Of a stretch of DNA of 64,000 bases, positions 1-11,126 are shown in pieces; within the stretch, counting starts at the first letter, position 1, and every line of letters starts with the position of its first letter. The stretch comes from Puniceicoccaceae bacterium 5H. Lineage in GTDB: Bacteria > Verrucomicrobiota > Verrucomicrobiia > Opitutales > Oceanipulchritudinaceae. Both the position numbers and the translations under genes were made by a program. The stretch is from contig WOUP01000012.1 of the NCBI GenBank assembly GCA_009772895.1, positions 1-64,000 of the forward strand, in the 5' to 3' direction. The notes under the pieces were generated by a model. That model made no database searches, had not been told where the DNA came from, and saw only the letters and a program-made list of their open reading frames with translations.

Positions 1-467
1 TTTGCAAGAGGAAATCCTTTCAAGCAATCAGTTCTTCCGGTGTGGAGCAAGATCGAGCCGCGATGCACCTGACAAATCAACCAGATATTCCGGTTACCCT
101 GTTTTAGCAAACACAAGATAGCGGAGATCAGCGTGCCGGCGTGGCCGATACCGATCCAGAACACGAAGTTGACGATGGCCCACCCCCAGAAGACGGGGCT
201 GCGGAGGCCCCAGACGCCGGTACCGGTGGAGACCAGATAAATGAGACCCGCAAGTGTGAAGCTGGCCATGAAGCACGCCATGATGAAGCCAATCCACCAC
301 CACTTGGGGGCGTTGCCTTCGACGATGCCGCAGATTTTCTGCGTGATCCAGCTGTAGTCGCGATGGTTCTCGATGATCTCACGCCGAGGCATATTCGCCG
401 GACGCACCTCTTTGAGGACCGCCGGTTCCTTGACGGGAGCATGAGCTGTACTGTGTGCGCTGCTCAA
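1..467 (-). CDS. actC: Alternative complex III membrane subunit ActC (NrfD/PsrC-like), partial
   Basis: Integral membrane quinol-oxidising subunit of alternative complex III; only the N-terminal part lies in the window. Reading the minus strand from a TTG at 467 gives a cytoplasmic N-terminus, then a membrane segment following the KWWWIGFIMA stretch, then the highly family-typical VNFVFWIGIGHAGTLISAIL stretch. It follows actB by 34 bases in the same direction, the normal act order. The start is uncertain: TTG 467 has no clear Shine-Dalgarno, and ATG 392 is an alternative. Below about position 98 the frame stays open but the residues no longer resemble ActC, where a WRTSINR-like continuation is expected, so the real gene may be broken or the contig end may be chimeric. 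Confidence 0.85.
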   Translation of the reverse strand, partial: MSSAHSTAHAPVKEPAVLKEVRPANMPRREIIENHRDYSWITQKICGIVEGNAPKWWWIGFIMACFMASFTLAGLIYLVSTGTGVWGLRSPVFWGWAIVNFVFWIGIGHAGTLISAILCLLKQGNRNIWLICQVHRGSILLHTGRTDCLKGFPLA

Positions 468-501
468 GGTAATCGATCGTTAAAAGGTTATCGTCGCGGG
501 T

Positions 502-3950
<3,449 letters not shown>

Positions 3951-3954
<4 letters not shown>

Positions 3955-4604
3955 CGGTGACAACCCGAGCAGCTTTGGGGAGGATTAATGTTCCAATCGA
4001 CAACCCGCTCGTGCGCTTGCTTGAGGAAAGCTTCGCGGCTTTCGGGCTTCCAGGTCAGATCGTAGACCTTGTCGAGAGGACGCACGTATTGGTCCGCATT
4101 GCGGTGGCAATCGAGGCAGAACTTCATCGACAGCGGCTTATCGTGCCACACCTCGGTCATCTCGTTGATTTGACCGTGGCATTCGACACAGCTGATGCCG
4201 CGGTTCACGTGCACAGAGTGGTTAAAGTAAACGTAGTCCGGCAGCTTGTGGACGCGAACCCATTCGACCGGCTTGCCGCTCTCAAAGCTCTCTCGAATGG
4301 GAGCCAGGGCGGGGCTGTCTTTCCGCACCTGCGAGTGACAATTCATGCAGGTTTGGGAATCCGGGATGTTCGCGTGGCCCGACTGGTCCACATAAGAGTG
4401 GCAATAACGGCAGTCGAGACCGAGCTGGTCCACGTGGATCTTGTGGCTGTATAACACCGGTTGCTTCGGCATGTAGCCGACCCGGGTGTATTGCGGCGGA
4501 TAGTAGTACCAAACTGCCGCAACCGCCGTGGTGGCCAAAATCAACAGGATCAGAATCACCTGCAGCGGCACACGATTAGCAGAGCGCGTGAAAATATTGG
4601 GCAT
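3951..4604 (-). CDS. actA: Alternative complex III pentahaem cytochrome ActA
   Basis: Membrane-anchored multihaem cytochrome c of alternative complex III, 217 residues. One transmembrane anchor lies at about residues 15-32, followed by five haem-binding CXXCH motifs at residues 65-69 (CRYCH), 86-90 (CMNCH), 139-143 (CVECH), 163-167 (CLDCH) and 212-216 (CSGCH), as expected for ActA. Several additional histidines in the soluble part (SHKIH, NHSVH) can be distal ligands. It heads the actA-actB-actC order, and its TGA stop overlaps the actB start. A 61-residue Tat-like ORF lies 27 bases upstream on the same strand. Confidence 0.95.
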
Positions 4605-4631
4605 GAGTAACTCCGAAGGAAAAGGGCGTTC

Positions 4632-4817
4632 TTACCGCTGGCCGGCCTGGTAAGGCACCGATCGCTGATCCGGTTGCAGCCGTCGTTCGAGATCGGACGG
4701 AGTCGTGGATCGTGTTTGCTTGGGCTGCGGCGTCTGTCCTTTTGCCAGGGAGACCCCGGCGAACAAAGCTCCCGCCGACAGCAGAAAACTTTTACGCGAA
4801 ATTCGCTCTTGTGCCAT
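4632..4817 (-). CDS. Small exported protein with Tat-like signal, upstream of actA
   Basis: A 61-residue ORF of unknown function, 27 bases upstream of actA and on the same strand. Residues 5-12 read RISRKSFL, a twin-arginine-like motif with RK in place of RR, followed by a hydrophobic stretch ending near AKG. The remaining 35 or so residues are polar, Gln/Arg/Pro-rich and without Cys. It may be a small exported accessory of the complex, or merely a remnant of a signal peptide. I do not recognise a family. The Shine-Dalgarno is weak, and the signal-peptide-like pattern is the main reason to call it coding. Confidence 0.5.
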   Translation of the reverse strand: MAQERISRKSFLLSAGALFAGVSLAKGQTPQPKQTRSTTPSDLERRLQPDQRSVPYQAGQR

Positions 4818-5144
4818 ATTGAGTGATGAGACGTGAGAATGACGAAGCTGCGACGCCGACCACGCATCGCTGACCGAAAGCCGGATTACGTGTGGATAGC
4901 GGAGTCAAGGCAACAGAAAAAACAGGATCAAATCTTCGTAAATTTTATTGCGACAGGTTCTCACTGAAGATGCTTATCAGAAACAAGTTACTTCTACCGC
5001 TTCCACCAGCTCAATCATTACCGCTTCTAACAACCTAGATCAGTCAGGCAGTCCGGAAATACGCTATTTGCGAGCCTTAACAGGGTTAACAGTCAAATTA
5101 AGACCGTAAGGGTCACCCATCCGCCCGCATGTGAATAACTGTTT
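4818..5144. other. AT-richer intergenic region, 327 bases, no gene seen
   Basis: The only gap over 300 bases. It separates the stop of the P1B ATPase gene from the start of the small Tat-like ORF at the head of the act operon, both on the minus strand. It is visibly AT-richer than its flanks. It presumably holds the act promoter and the 3' end of the ATPase transcript. I see no convincing intrinsic terminator, RNA family or ORF. A palindromic GTTAAC lies near 5085. Confidence 0.6.
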
Positions 5145-7199
5145 CTAATCCAAAGGATCAGCTTCTTTTCTACTTCTTTTAGTAGAATGGTCTTCATCAG
5201 GGCCACCGGAGTTTGCGGCGGCCAGTGCACGTGCGGACACGAGAAAGCTCGAGACCACCATCAGCAAGGCTGCGGCCACGGGGTGCAGCCAACCGACCGC
5301 GGCCAGGCCCATGCCGACGAGATTATAACAGGCCGCAAACCACAAGTTGCCCTGCACGACCCGCCTCACATGTCGGCACATCCGGATGGCCTGCGGCAGC
5401 GAGGCCAGCGAATCGCCCAGCAACACCCCCTCGGCCGTGGAGCGGGTCAACGCCGCCCCACTGCCCATGGCGATGGCGGTCACACCGGAAGTCATGGCAG
5501 CCGCATCGTTGATCCCGTCACCGACATAGAGCCAACGCCGATCGTGCACCAGTTGCTGGACCCGCTCCTGTTTTGCGAGCGGCGAAAGTCCCGCCTCCAC
5601 CGGCGCACTTCCGATCTGGGTCCAGCGCGGGTGTGGGTCGCCCGTCAAGACGCGCCCTTCGAGCCCCAATTCGTTCATCGCCTGCATGGCGGGCGCAGCA
5701 TCTTCACGCAGCCCCTCCTGCAGGATGATCTGGGTGACGGGCCGCTCGTTTTCCAGGACCCAGACTTCGCGATCTCCCTCCGGTGCCGCCCAGTCAGGTC
5801 TCGTCTCCGGCAGCAAGGCGCTACTCCCAATTTGCAGTAAGCGCCCATCTACCTCGGCTTCGACGCCTTTGCCTGGCAGCAAACGCGTATCCGCCACATC
5901 CAGACGCTCGGAGGAGATTTGCGCCAGCGCCCGGGCAATGGGGTGCGGCCACAAATCTTCGACCGACGCAACGGCCTGACGCAGCCATGTCTGACGGTCT
6001 TCGGCCCCTGGAGCGCCACGCCACTCCCGCAGCTGCAACACGCCCTCGCTCAATGTGCCTGTCTTGTCCCAGATAACCCCCTCGGCCATAGCGAGCCCAT
6101 CGATAATCGTGGCGGAACGGGCCACGACACCCAGCTGGCTGAGGCCGTAGAGAGAGCGCCAGACCGCTAGAGGTGTGGCCAGCCCGAGGGCGCAGGGGCA
6201 GGCCACCAGCAGAACAGCCATGGCGTTGAAAAGCGATTCCCACCAAGGGGCGCCGGTCAGCGTCCAGCCGACGTAGGTCGCCAGTGAAGCCACGACTACG
6301 GTAGGGACAAAATAGCGCATGAGCCGGTCGGCCTGGGCCTGCAAACGCGAAGGCTGCTCCCCTGCCCGCTCTACAATCGACAGAATCCGGTCCAGCTGAC
6401 GCTGCGTCGTTGCTTCGGGAAGGAGGGTGAACCGTGCATCGACGGAATAGGTGCCCGCCAACACGGCATCTCCTGGCTTTCGTGGCACGGCATCCGGCTC
6501 TCCCGTCAGGCTCATTTCCTGAACATAGCCGACGCCCTCGAGGATCTTTCCATCGACCGGGATGGGTTCTCCGGGGCGGACTTCGACCCGATCATGCGCC
6601 GGGTCCACCAAGCCCACGGGGACTTCGCGCCGTGCCCCGGAGGGATCGAGCACATAGGCGTTGGCAAAGGCATCCCGCAAGGCCGCCAACTCCTGCTCCA
6701 CCTTCCGCCGCTGGCGCGCCCCCACCAGTCGACCCACGGTATATATAGAGAGCACAATGGCCACGATCTCGTAATAGACGCTCGATTGACCGGTAGCGGA
6801 CGAAACGATCGAGCCGACCAAGGCCCCCAGCATGCTGAGCGTAAACAGGGCTTCGATCGTCAACTGTTTGCGGCGCAGTGCCACAAAAGTCGCCCGCAGC
6901 AGCGGCAGCCCCAACAGCAGCAGCACGATCAACGCAGATGCGAGCAGCGCCCCGTGGATCAGCCAGTAGACAAGTCCGCCAAACTCAGGCCCTTCGCCCG
7001 CCAGCCGGGCATTGTTGTAGCCCAGCCCGAGGGCCATCCCCTGCCCTGCGAAGACCAGCGCGATGGCCAACTTGAACCACTCGCCTGATTGATCATTGTC
7101 CGTAACCGGGTCCATGAGACCGGCCGCCGTTGGGCTAGAGCAGCCGCAACTGACAATGGTGGGACGGGACGAAGTGGATGGCGCCGATTGCCCAAACAT
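5145..7199 (-). CDS. Copper-type P1B ATPase (CopA/FixI-like), without an HMA domain
   Basis: ATP-driven heavy-metal exporter of the inner membrane, 684 residues. It shows the metal-site CPCALGLATP in a transmembrane helix at about residue 335, the phosphorylated aspartate in DKTGT at about 377, an HP motif (WPHPIA), TGEP in the actuator domain and GDGINDA at about 558. The C-terminal helices carry YN followed by MVVSS, the pattern of Cu(I) P1B-1 pumps. There is no N-terminal GMTCxxC domain; only a short SCGCS motif at residues 17-21 could bind metal. The pump may feed copper to a haem-copper oxidase, as FixI/CcoI does, given the adjacent act operon (inference). Simple copper detoxification is the alternative. 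Confidence 0.9.
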   Translation of the reverse strand: MFGQSAPSTSSRPTIVSCGCSSPTAAGLMDPVTDNDQSGEWFKLAIALVFAGQGMALGLGYNNARLAGEGPEFGGLVYWLIHGALLASALIVLLLLGLPLLRATFVALRRKQLTIEALFTLSMLGALVGSIVSSATGQSSVYYEIVAIVLSIYTVGRLVGARQRRKVEQELAALRDAFANAYVLDPSGARREVPVGLVDPAHDRVEVRPGEPIPVDGKILEGVGYVQEMSLTGEPDAVPRKPGDAVLAGTYSVDARFTLLPEATTQRQLDRILSIVERAGEQPSRLQAQADRLMRYFVPTVVVASLATYVGWTLTGAPWWESLFNAMAVLLVACPCALGLATPLAVWRSLYGLSQLGVVARSATIIDGLAMAEGVIWDKTGTLSEGVLQLREWRGAPGAEDRQTWLRQAVASVEDLWPHPIARALAQISSERLDVADTRLLPGKGVEAEVDGRLLQIGSSALLPETRPDWAAPEGDREVWVLENERPVTQIILQEGLREDAAPAMQAMNELGLEGRVLTGDPHPRWTQIGSAPVEAGLSPLAKQERVQQLVHDRRWLYVGDGINDAAAMTSGVTAIAMGSGAALTRSTAEGVLLGDSLASLPQAIRMCRHVRRVVQGNLWFAACYNLVGMGLAAVGWLHPVAAALLMVVSSFLVSARALAAANSGGPDEDHSTKRSRKEADPLD

Positions 7200-7274
7200 G
7201 TATCCAGCATTGGACTTTTAGCGTGCCACGACAACCCTCCAGCGGCATGGAAAGACAAACTAAACACCCTCATA

Positions 7275-7316
7275 AGCGAGGATTAAATAAGAAGATGAAG
7301 CTAATTCTCGCTTTTT
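7275..7316 (+). terminator. Terminator-like hairpin inside a divergent intergenic region
   Basis: An 11-base inverted repeat, AGCGAGGATTA (7275-7285) and TAATTCTCGCT (7302-7312), pairs fully with one G-U, has a 16-base loop and is followed on the plus strand by TTTTT. It looks like an intrinsic terminator for plus-strand transcripts, yet no plus-strand gene lies directly upstream: the ATPase starts leftward at 7199 and the nuclease gene starts rightward at 7399. It may be a leader attenuator, the end of a small RNA, or a palindromic operator. Confidence 0.5.
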
Positions 7317-7398
7317 CCCCATGAGTTCCATACGCTTTTCGTTAAAGTCGTTTCCTCAGCTGCCGAATTGTTAGCAATAAACCAGAAGGGTTTTTACG

Positions 7399-8262
7399 AT
7401 GCTGTCGACAGTCCAAAAGCTCCTTCCCCTGTGGGCGATTCTGCTGCTGGCGACGCAGATGCGCGCGGCACCTTCAGCGACGCCAGCTTCGGGCTGGGTG
7501 GCCTTGGATTATTGGCAGTTTGAGAGCAATGTGCCGCACGACGGCGATTCTTTCGGCGTTGCCCACGACGATCAGCACTACCGCTTTCAGCTTTATTTCG
7601 TCGACGCTCCGGAAACGACGCGGGACAACCTTGATCTGTTGGGTGAGCAGGCCCGGTTCTTCGACTTGAGCCTGGACAAGACGTTGGAGCTCGGGCTCGA
7701 AGCGAAAGCCTATTCGGAAAGATTCCTGCTGACGGGAGCCCGCATCCTCACCCGGTGGGAACGCGTCGGCGGGCCCTCCCGCAATCCATCCTTTTATGCC
7801 ATCGTCGTCCGCCAGCAAGACTACTTGGCGGAACAACTGGTGGCCCGTGGGCTCGGCCGGATCAGTGAAGCCAAGCCCACCACAGACTGGTATCACGGGC
7901 TCGCGGCAAGCTCCTTTCTCAATCGGCTGCATGTCGCCGAGCGCGCGGCACAGAGCAGTGGCATGGGTGTCTGGCAGCATCATCAAGACGACTTGATGGC
8001 ATTTCTCCGCCCGGGCGCACCTTCGCCCATCGAAGACGAAGCGCCGCCCATGCCCTACCAGGCTCCGGTTCCCGCCCACCGGATCAACCTGAATTACGCC
8101 ACCGAGCGGGAACTGCAGCGACTGCGCGGCATCGGGCCAGTCCTGGCCCAACGCATCGTGGACGGTCGCCCCTACGGGCGCGTCGACGATCTGTTGAAGG
8201 TGCCCGGCGTCACGGAAAGCACGTTGGAGCGCCTCCGCCCCTACGTAATGGTGGACCGCTAA
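7399..8262 (+). CDS. Secreted thermonuclease-like protein with C-terminal helix-hairpin-helix domain
   Basis: A 287-residue exported protein with a hydrophobic N-terminal signal peptide (residues 1-23). The middle resembles the staphylococcal nuclease fold: a DGDSF metal-loop motif, an Arg/Asp/Glu constellation in YRFQLYFVDAPET, and the later SFYAIVV strand and LAEQLVARGLGRI helix. Residues 225-285 form a ComEA-type helix-hairpin-helix pair (INLNYATERELQRLRGIGP, then VPGVTESTLERL), a non-specific DNA-binding module. Together this suggests an extracytoplasmic DNase or DNA-binding protein. A Shine-Dalgarno-like AGAAGGG precedes the ATG. The stop overlaps the convergent dehydrogenase gene by four bases. 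Confidence 0.8.
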   Translation: MLSTVQKLLPLWAILLLATQMRAAPSATPASGWVALDYWQFESNVPHDGDSFGVAHDDQHYRFQLYFVDAPETTRDNLDLLGEQARFFDLSLDKTLELGLEAKAYSERFLLTGARILTRWERVGGPSRNPSFYAIVVRQQDYLAEQLVARGLGRISEAKPTTDWYHGLAASSFLNRLHVAERAAQSSGMGVWQHHQDDLMAFLRPGAPSPIEDEAPPMPYQAPVPAHRINLNYATERELQRLRGIGPVLAQRIVDGRPYGRVDDLLKVPGVTESTLERLRPYVMVDR

Positions 8263-9224
8263 TCGACGCGGTTGAGGCGTTCGCCCGCCCGGAAGGCCTC
8301 GATGTTGCGAATCACCTGAGCGTAGAGACGCGCCCGGGCCTCTTTGGTCGCCCACGCGATATGGGGCGTGATGCTGCAATTGGGGATGCCAATGAGCGGG
8401 TTATCGACCGCCGGTGGCTCTTGCCCCAGCACATCGAGCCCCGCCCATGCGATCTCGCCTTGTTTGAGCGCCGCCGCCAGCGCGTCCTCGTCGACCAACG
8501 GCCCCCGGCCTGTATTGATAAGGACCGCATCGGTCTTCATGTGCGAAAGCGATTGCGCGTTGATCAGGTGCTGCGTCTCGGAGGTAAGCGGGCAGCACAG
8601 CACCACCACGTCGCTGCTACGCAGCAATTCGTCCAGCCCCACCAAAGCCTGCACACCCTCCGGCAGGCTTTCCGGCTGCGTCCGCGTCTGGGCGACGACT
8701 TCCATACCGAAGGCCCCCGCGACCTTAGCGACGCCCCGACCGATCGAGCCGAGCCCGACAACACCCAACCGCCGGCCCGCCAGCTCGAGCAGCGGGGCCA
8801 AGGTAAACGTGAAATCCGAGGAAGCGCTCCATCCCCCTGCCTTGACCGCGGCGTCATGTGCCGCGACGCGTTGCGCGTAATGTAGCAAGTGTGCGAATAC
8901 CATCTGCACCACCGAATCGGTGCTGTAGGCCGGCACGTTGGTGACCGCAACCCCTTGCGCTCGCGCCGCCTCGAGATCCACGACATTGATGCCCGTAGCG
9001 AGAACGCCGATATACTGCAGATCCGGCAACGCCTTGATCTGCTCAGCATTGAGCACCGTTTTGTTCGTCAACGCCATCTGTGCCCCTTCGCAGCGTTCGA
9101 CCACGAGTTCCGGAGGCGTGCGATCGTAAATGGTCACATCGCCCAACGCCTCCAGTTCCTTCCAGGACAGGTCGCCGGGGTTCATGGTGTATCCGTCCAG
9201 CACGACAATACGCAGAGAAGCCAT
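8259..9224 (-). CDS. D-isomer 2-hydroxyacid dehydrogenase (glycerate dehydrogenase/hydroxypyruvate reductase-like)
   Basis: A cytoplasmic NAD(P)-dependent oxidoreductase of about 321 residues. The Rossmann motif LGVVGLGSIGRGVAKV lies mid-protein. Catalytic signatures are INTGRGPLVDEDAL (Arg), GLDVLGQEPP (Glu) and ITPHIAWAT (His). The N-terminal substrate domain starts RIVVLDGYTMNPGDLSW, typical of glycerate dehydrogenases of the HprA type. I prefer the ATG at 9224 (MASLRIVV) over the upstream start at 9239. Substrate is inferred from family resemblance only. It is distinct from the longer SerA paralogue at 15178-16779. Confidence 0.85.
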   Translation of the reverse strand: MASLRIVVLDGYTMNPGDLSWKELEALGDVTIYDRTPPELVVERCEGAQMALTNKTVLNAEQIKALPDLQYIGVLATGINVVDLEAARAQGVAVTNVPAYSTDSVVQMVFAHLLHYAQRVAAHDAAVKAGGWSASSDFTFTLAPLLELAGRRLGVVGLGSIGRGVAKVAGAFGMEVVAQTRTQPESLPEGVQALVGLDELLRSSDVVVLCCPLTSETQHLINAQSLSHMKTDAVLINTGRGPLVDEDALAAALKQGEIAWAGLDVLGQEPPAVDNPLIGIPNCSITPHIAWATKEARARLYAQVIRNIEAFRAGERLNRVD

Positions 9225-9267
9225 GCCGGAGAAAAACATCCTCGGGCCAATGAGGCAAGCCGAGGTC

Positions 9268-9295
9268 TTGATTCAAGAACTGCCCGCGCTATGCT
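9268..9295 (+). promoter_or_regulatory. Sigma-70-like promoter for a possibly leaderless transcript
   Basis: TTGATT at 9268-9273 and TATGCT at 9290-9295 are separated by 16 bases. The -10 ends six bases before the ATG at 9302, so the expected transcription start coincides with the start codon and no Shine-Dalgarno fits between them. This is prediction from sequence only. Confidence 0.45.
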
Positions 9296-9301
9296 CAAAC
9301 T

Positions 9302-9703
9302 ATGGCCAAACACAATGCCCACCGCTGGATCGCGGAACCTCTGCTGCAGCGAGCGGATTGCGTCGAACGGCGCATGTTTGGCGCCGAAGCCTACTATCTG
9401 GGCGGGAAGCTGGTGCTGCTGACCACCGATGGCGAAGAGCCGTGGAAAGGCTGCCTTTTTCCCGCCGAACGGGACCAGCACGCGGCCATTCTGAGGGAAT
9501 TCACCGCCCTTTCTGAGCACCCGCAGCTCTCGAAGTGGCTTTATCTGCCCCAAATACACCCGGAATTTGAGGAACTCGCCCAGGAACTGGTGCAGCGATG
9601 CCTGGCCGAAGATCCGCGCTTTGGCGTCATCCCGCCGCCCAAGCGCAAGAAGAAGCAGGCGAAGAAAGCGCTACCGGACGGGCGCCCTCCCCACTTGGCC
9701 TAA
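9302..9703 (+). CDS. Small TfoX N-terminal-like protein of unknown function
   Basis: A soluble protein of 133 residues. The segment ERRMFGAEAYYLGGKLVLL resembles the N-terminal domain of TfoX/Sxy-type proteins, which has an MFGG...GK pattern, followed by conserved-looking aromatic and proline positions (EEPWKGCLFP, KWLYLPQIHPEFE). The C-terminus is strongly basic (PPPKRKKKQAKKA) and may bind nucleic acid. No membrane segment or signal peptide is seen. Competence regulation should not be assumed, as many TfoX-like small proteins have no known role. It sits between two minus-strand genes and has its own candidate promoter. Confidence 0.55.
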   Translation: MAKHNAHRWIAEPLLQRADCVERRMFGAEAYYLGGKLVLLTTDGEEPWKGCLFPAERDQHAAILREFTALSEHPQLSKWLYLPQIHPEFEELAQELVQRCLAEDPRFGVIPPPKRKKKQAKKALPDGRPPHLA

Positions 9704-9711
9704 GCGACGCG

Positions 9712-11073
9712 CTAAAGCCTTACCGTCTGCTCGATAAACGTGCGGATGGTATCCGCGCTCGCCGGCATCTCGTTGCGGTGCAGCTCGCGGGCCTTCAAGG
9801 CTTCCAGCGCCGGAGCCGTCGGCTCGGTTCCGATCGCCTGTTGCAGCGTGTCGGGGAACTTTGCCGGATGGGCCGTGCTCAGAATGACGCTCGTCATTTC
9901 CGGGTCGAGATCGGCAAACGACGTGGCGGTGTGGGGATCCACAATGTAGCCGTAACGCTGATATACGTCTGCGATAATACGCTCGATATCGGCATCGGTT
10001 GCCCGGGAGGCACGGAAGGTATCGCGCTGGAACGACTCGAAGGTGTAACGCCCGTGCGCCTTGAAGTTCTGCATGATCTCCTTCACGCGATCGGTATCGC
10101 CGTTTTCATGGAAATAGAGAAAGCGCTCGAAGTTGCTCGCGACCTGGATATCCATGCTCGGAGCGTGGCTGGGCTGCACCGTATCCACTTCGTAGCGACC
10201 GGTCTCGAAGAGGCGATACAGGATGTCGTTCTGGTTTGTAGCCACGCAGAAGCGCTCAATGGATAGCCCCATCTTTTGCATCATCCAGCCCGCCAGGATA
10301 TTGCCGAAATTACCCGTCGGCACGACGAATTCGACCCGTTGGCGCGCCTGCTCCGGCAACTGAAACCAGGCCGCGAGATAGTAGACGCACTGGGCCATCA
10401 CTCGCGCGAGGTTGATCGAATTGATCGCGCTGAGGTTGAAGCGCTGCTTGAGCTCCAGATCGCCAAAGAGGTCCTTCACGATGGCCTGGCAGTCGTCGAA
10501 GGTGCCATCCACCGCGATCGGGTGCACGTTGTCCGCCCCCGTACAGGCCATCTGACGCTCCTGCAGCGGCGCCACTCCGTTGCGCGGGTAGAGAATGAAA
10601 ATGTTGACGCCCTCCTTGCCCAGCAGACCATGAATCGCAGCCGAACCGGTATCGCCACTGGTCGCACCGAGCACGTTGATCGGCTTGCCGGTGCGGCGGA
10701 TCTGCTCTTCGTAGAGGTTGCCCAGCAACTGGAGTGCAAAATCCTTGAATGCCAGCGTCGGCCCGTGGAACAACTCCAGCGCGTAGGTATGCGCATCGAG
10801 CCTGGTCAGCGGCGCGACCTTGGGATGATCGAAAGAGGCATAGCTGCGGCGCACCCGGTCACGCAACACGTCCGCCGGGAGATCCGTCGCAAAGTGCGAG
10901 AAGAACGCCTCGCACAACTCGGGATACGTCAGGCGCGCCCACCGGTCGAAATGCTCGCTCAAGTCGGGCAGCTTTTCGGGCAGCAGCAGGCCGCCGTCGG
11001 GGGCCAGGCCCGTCGCAACGGCCTCGGTGAATCCCATCGGCTCGGTGGCTCCACGCGTGGAGAGGTAACGCAT
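9712..11073 (-). CDS. thrC: Threonine synthase
   Basis: PLP enzyme converting O-phosphohomoserine to threonine, 453 residues. The N-terminal MRYLSTRGA..., the substrate loop APDGGLLLPE, the PLP lysine in GPTLAFKDFALQLLGN, the GATSGDTGSAA phosphate-binding segment and NSINLARVMAQ are all characteristic of the longer ThrC class. I choose the ATG at 11073 (MRYLST) over the upstream start at 11088 because homologues begin there. It follows the hemerythrin gene on the same strand and acts in the same pathway as lysC, hom and asd, all in this window. Confidence 0.95.
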   Translation of the reverse strand: MRYLSTRGATEPMGFTEAVATGLAPDGGLLLPEKLPDLSEHFDRWARLTYPELCEAFFSHFATDLPADVLRDRVRRSYASFDHPKVAPLTRLDAHTYALELFHGPTLAFKDFALQLLGNLYEEQIRRTGKPINVLGATSGDTGSAAIHGLLGKEGVNIFILYPRNGVAPLQERQMACTGADNVHPIAVDGTFDDCQAIVKDLFGDLELKQRFNLSAINSINLARVMAQCVYYLAAWFQLPEQARQRVEFVVPTGNFGNILAGWMMQKMGLSIERFCVATNQNDILYRLFETGRYEVDTVQPSHAPSMDIQVASNFERFLYFHENGDTDRVKEIMQNFKAHGRYTFESFQRDTFRASRATDADIERIIADVYQRYGYIVDPHTATSFADLDPEMTSVILSTAHPAKFPDTLQQAIGTEPTAPALEALKARELHRNEMPASADTIRTFIEQTVRL

Positions 11074-11126
11074 GCCCCGAGAAGACAATGCGCTCGCGCC
11101 AGAGTCAAGCGTCTGCGACGCCTCCC

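Noticed and set aside
94-442. Minus-strand ORFs 94-303 and 128-442
   Set aside because: They overlap the ActC frame in other registers and lack family signs; the ActC frame with its conserved helix sequence is the real one.
4556-4867. Minus-strand 103-residue ORF over the Tat-like leader gene and the actA start
   Set aside because: It is out of frame with both actA and the more convincing signal-peptide ORF and shows no family pattern.
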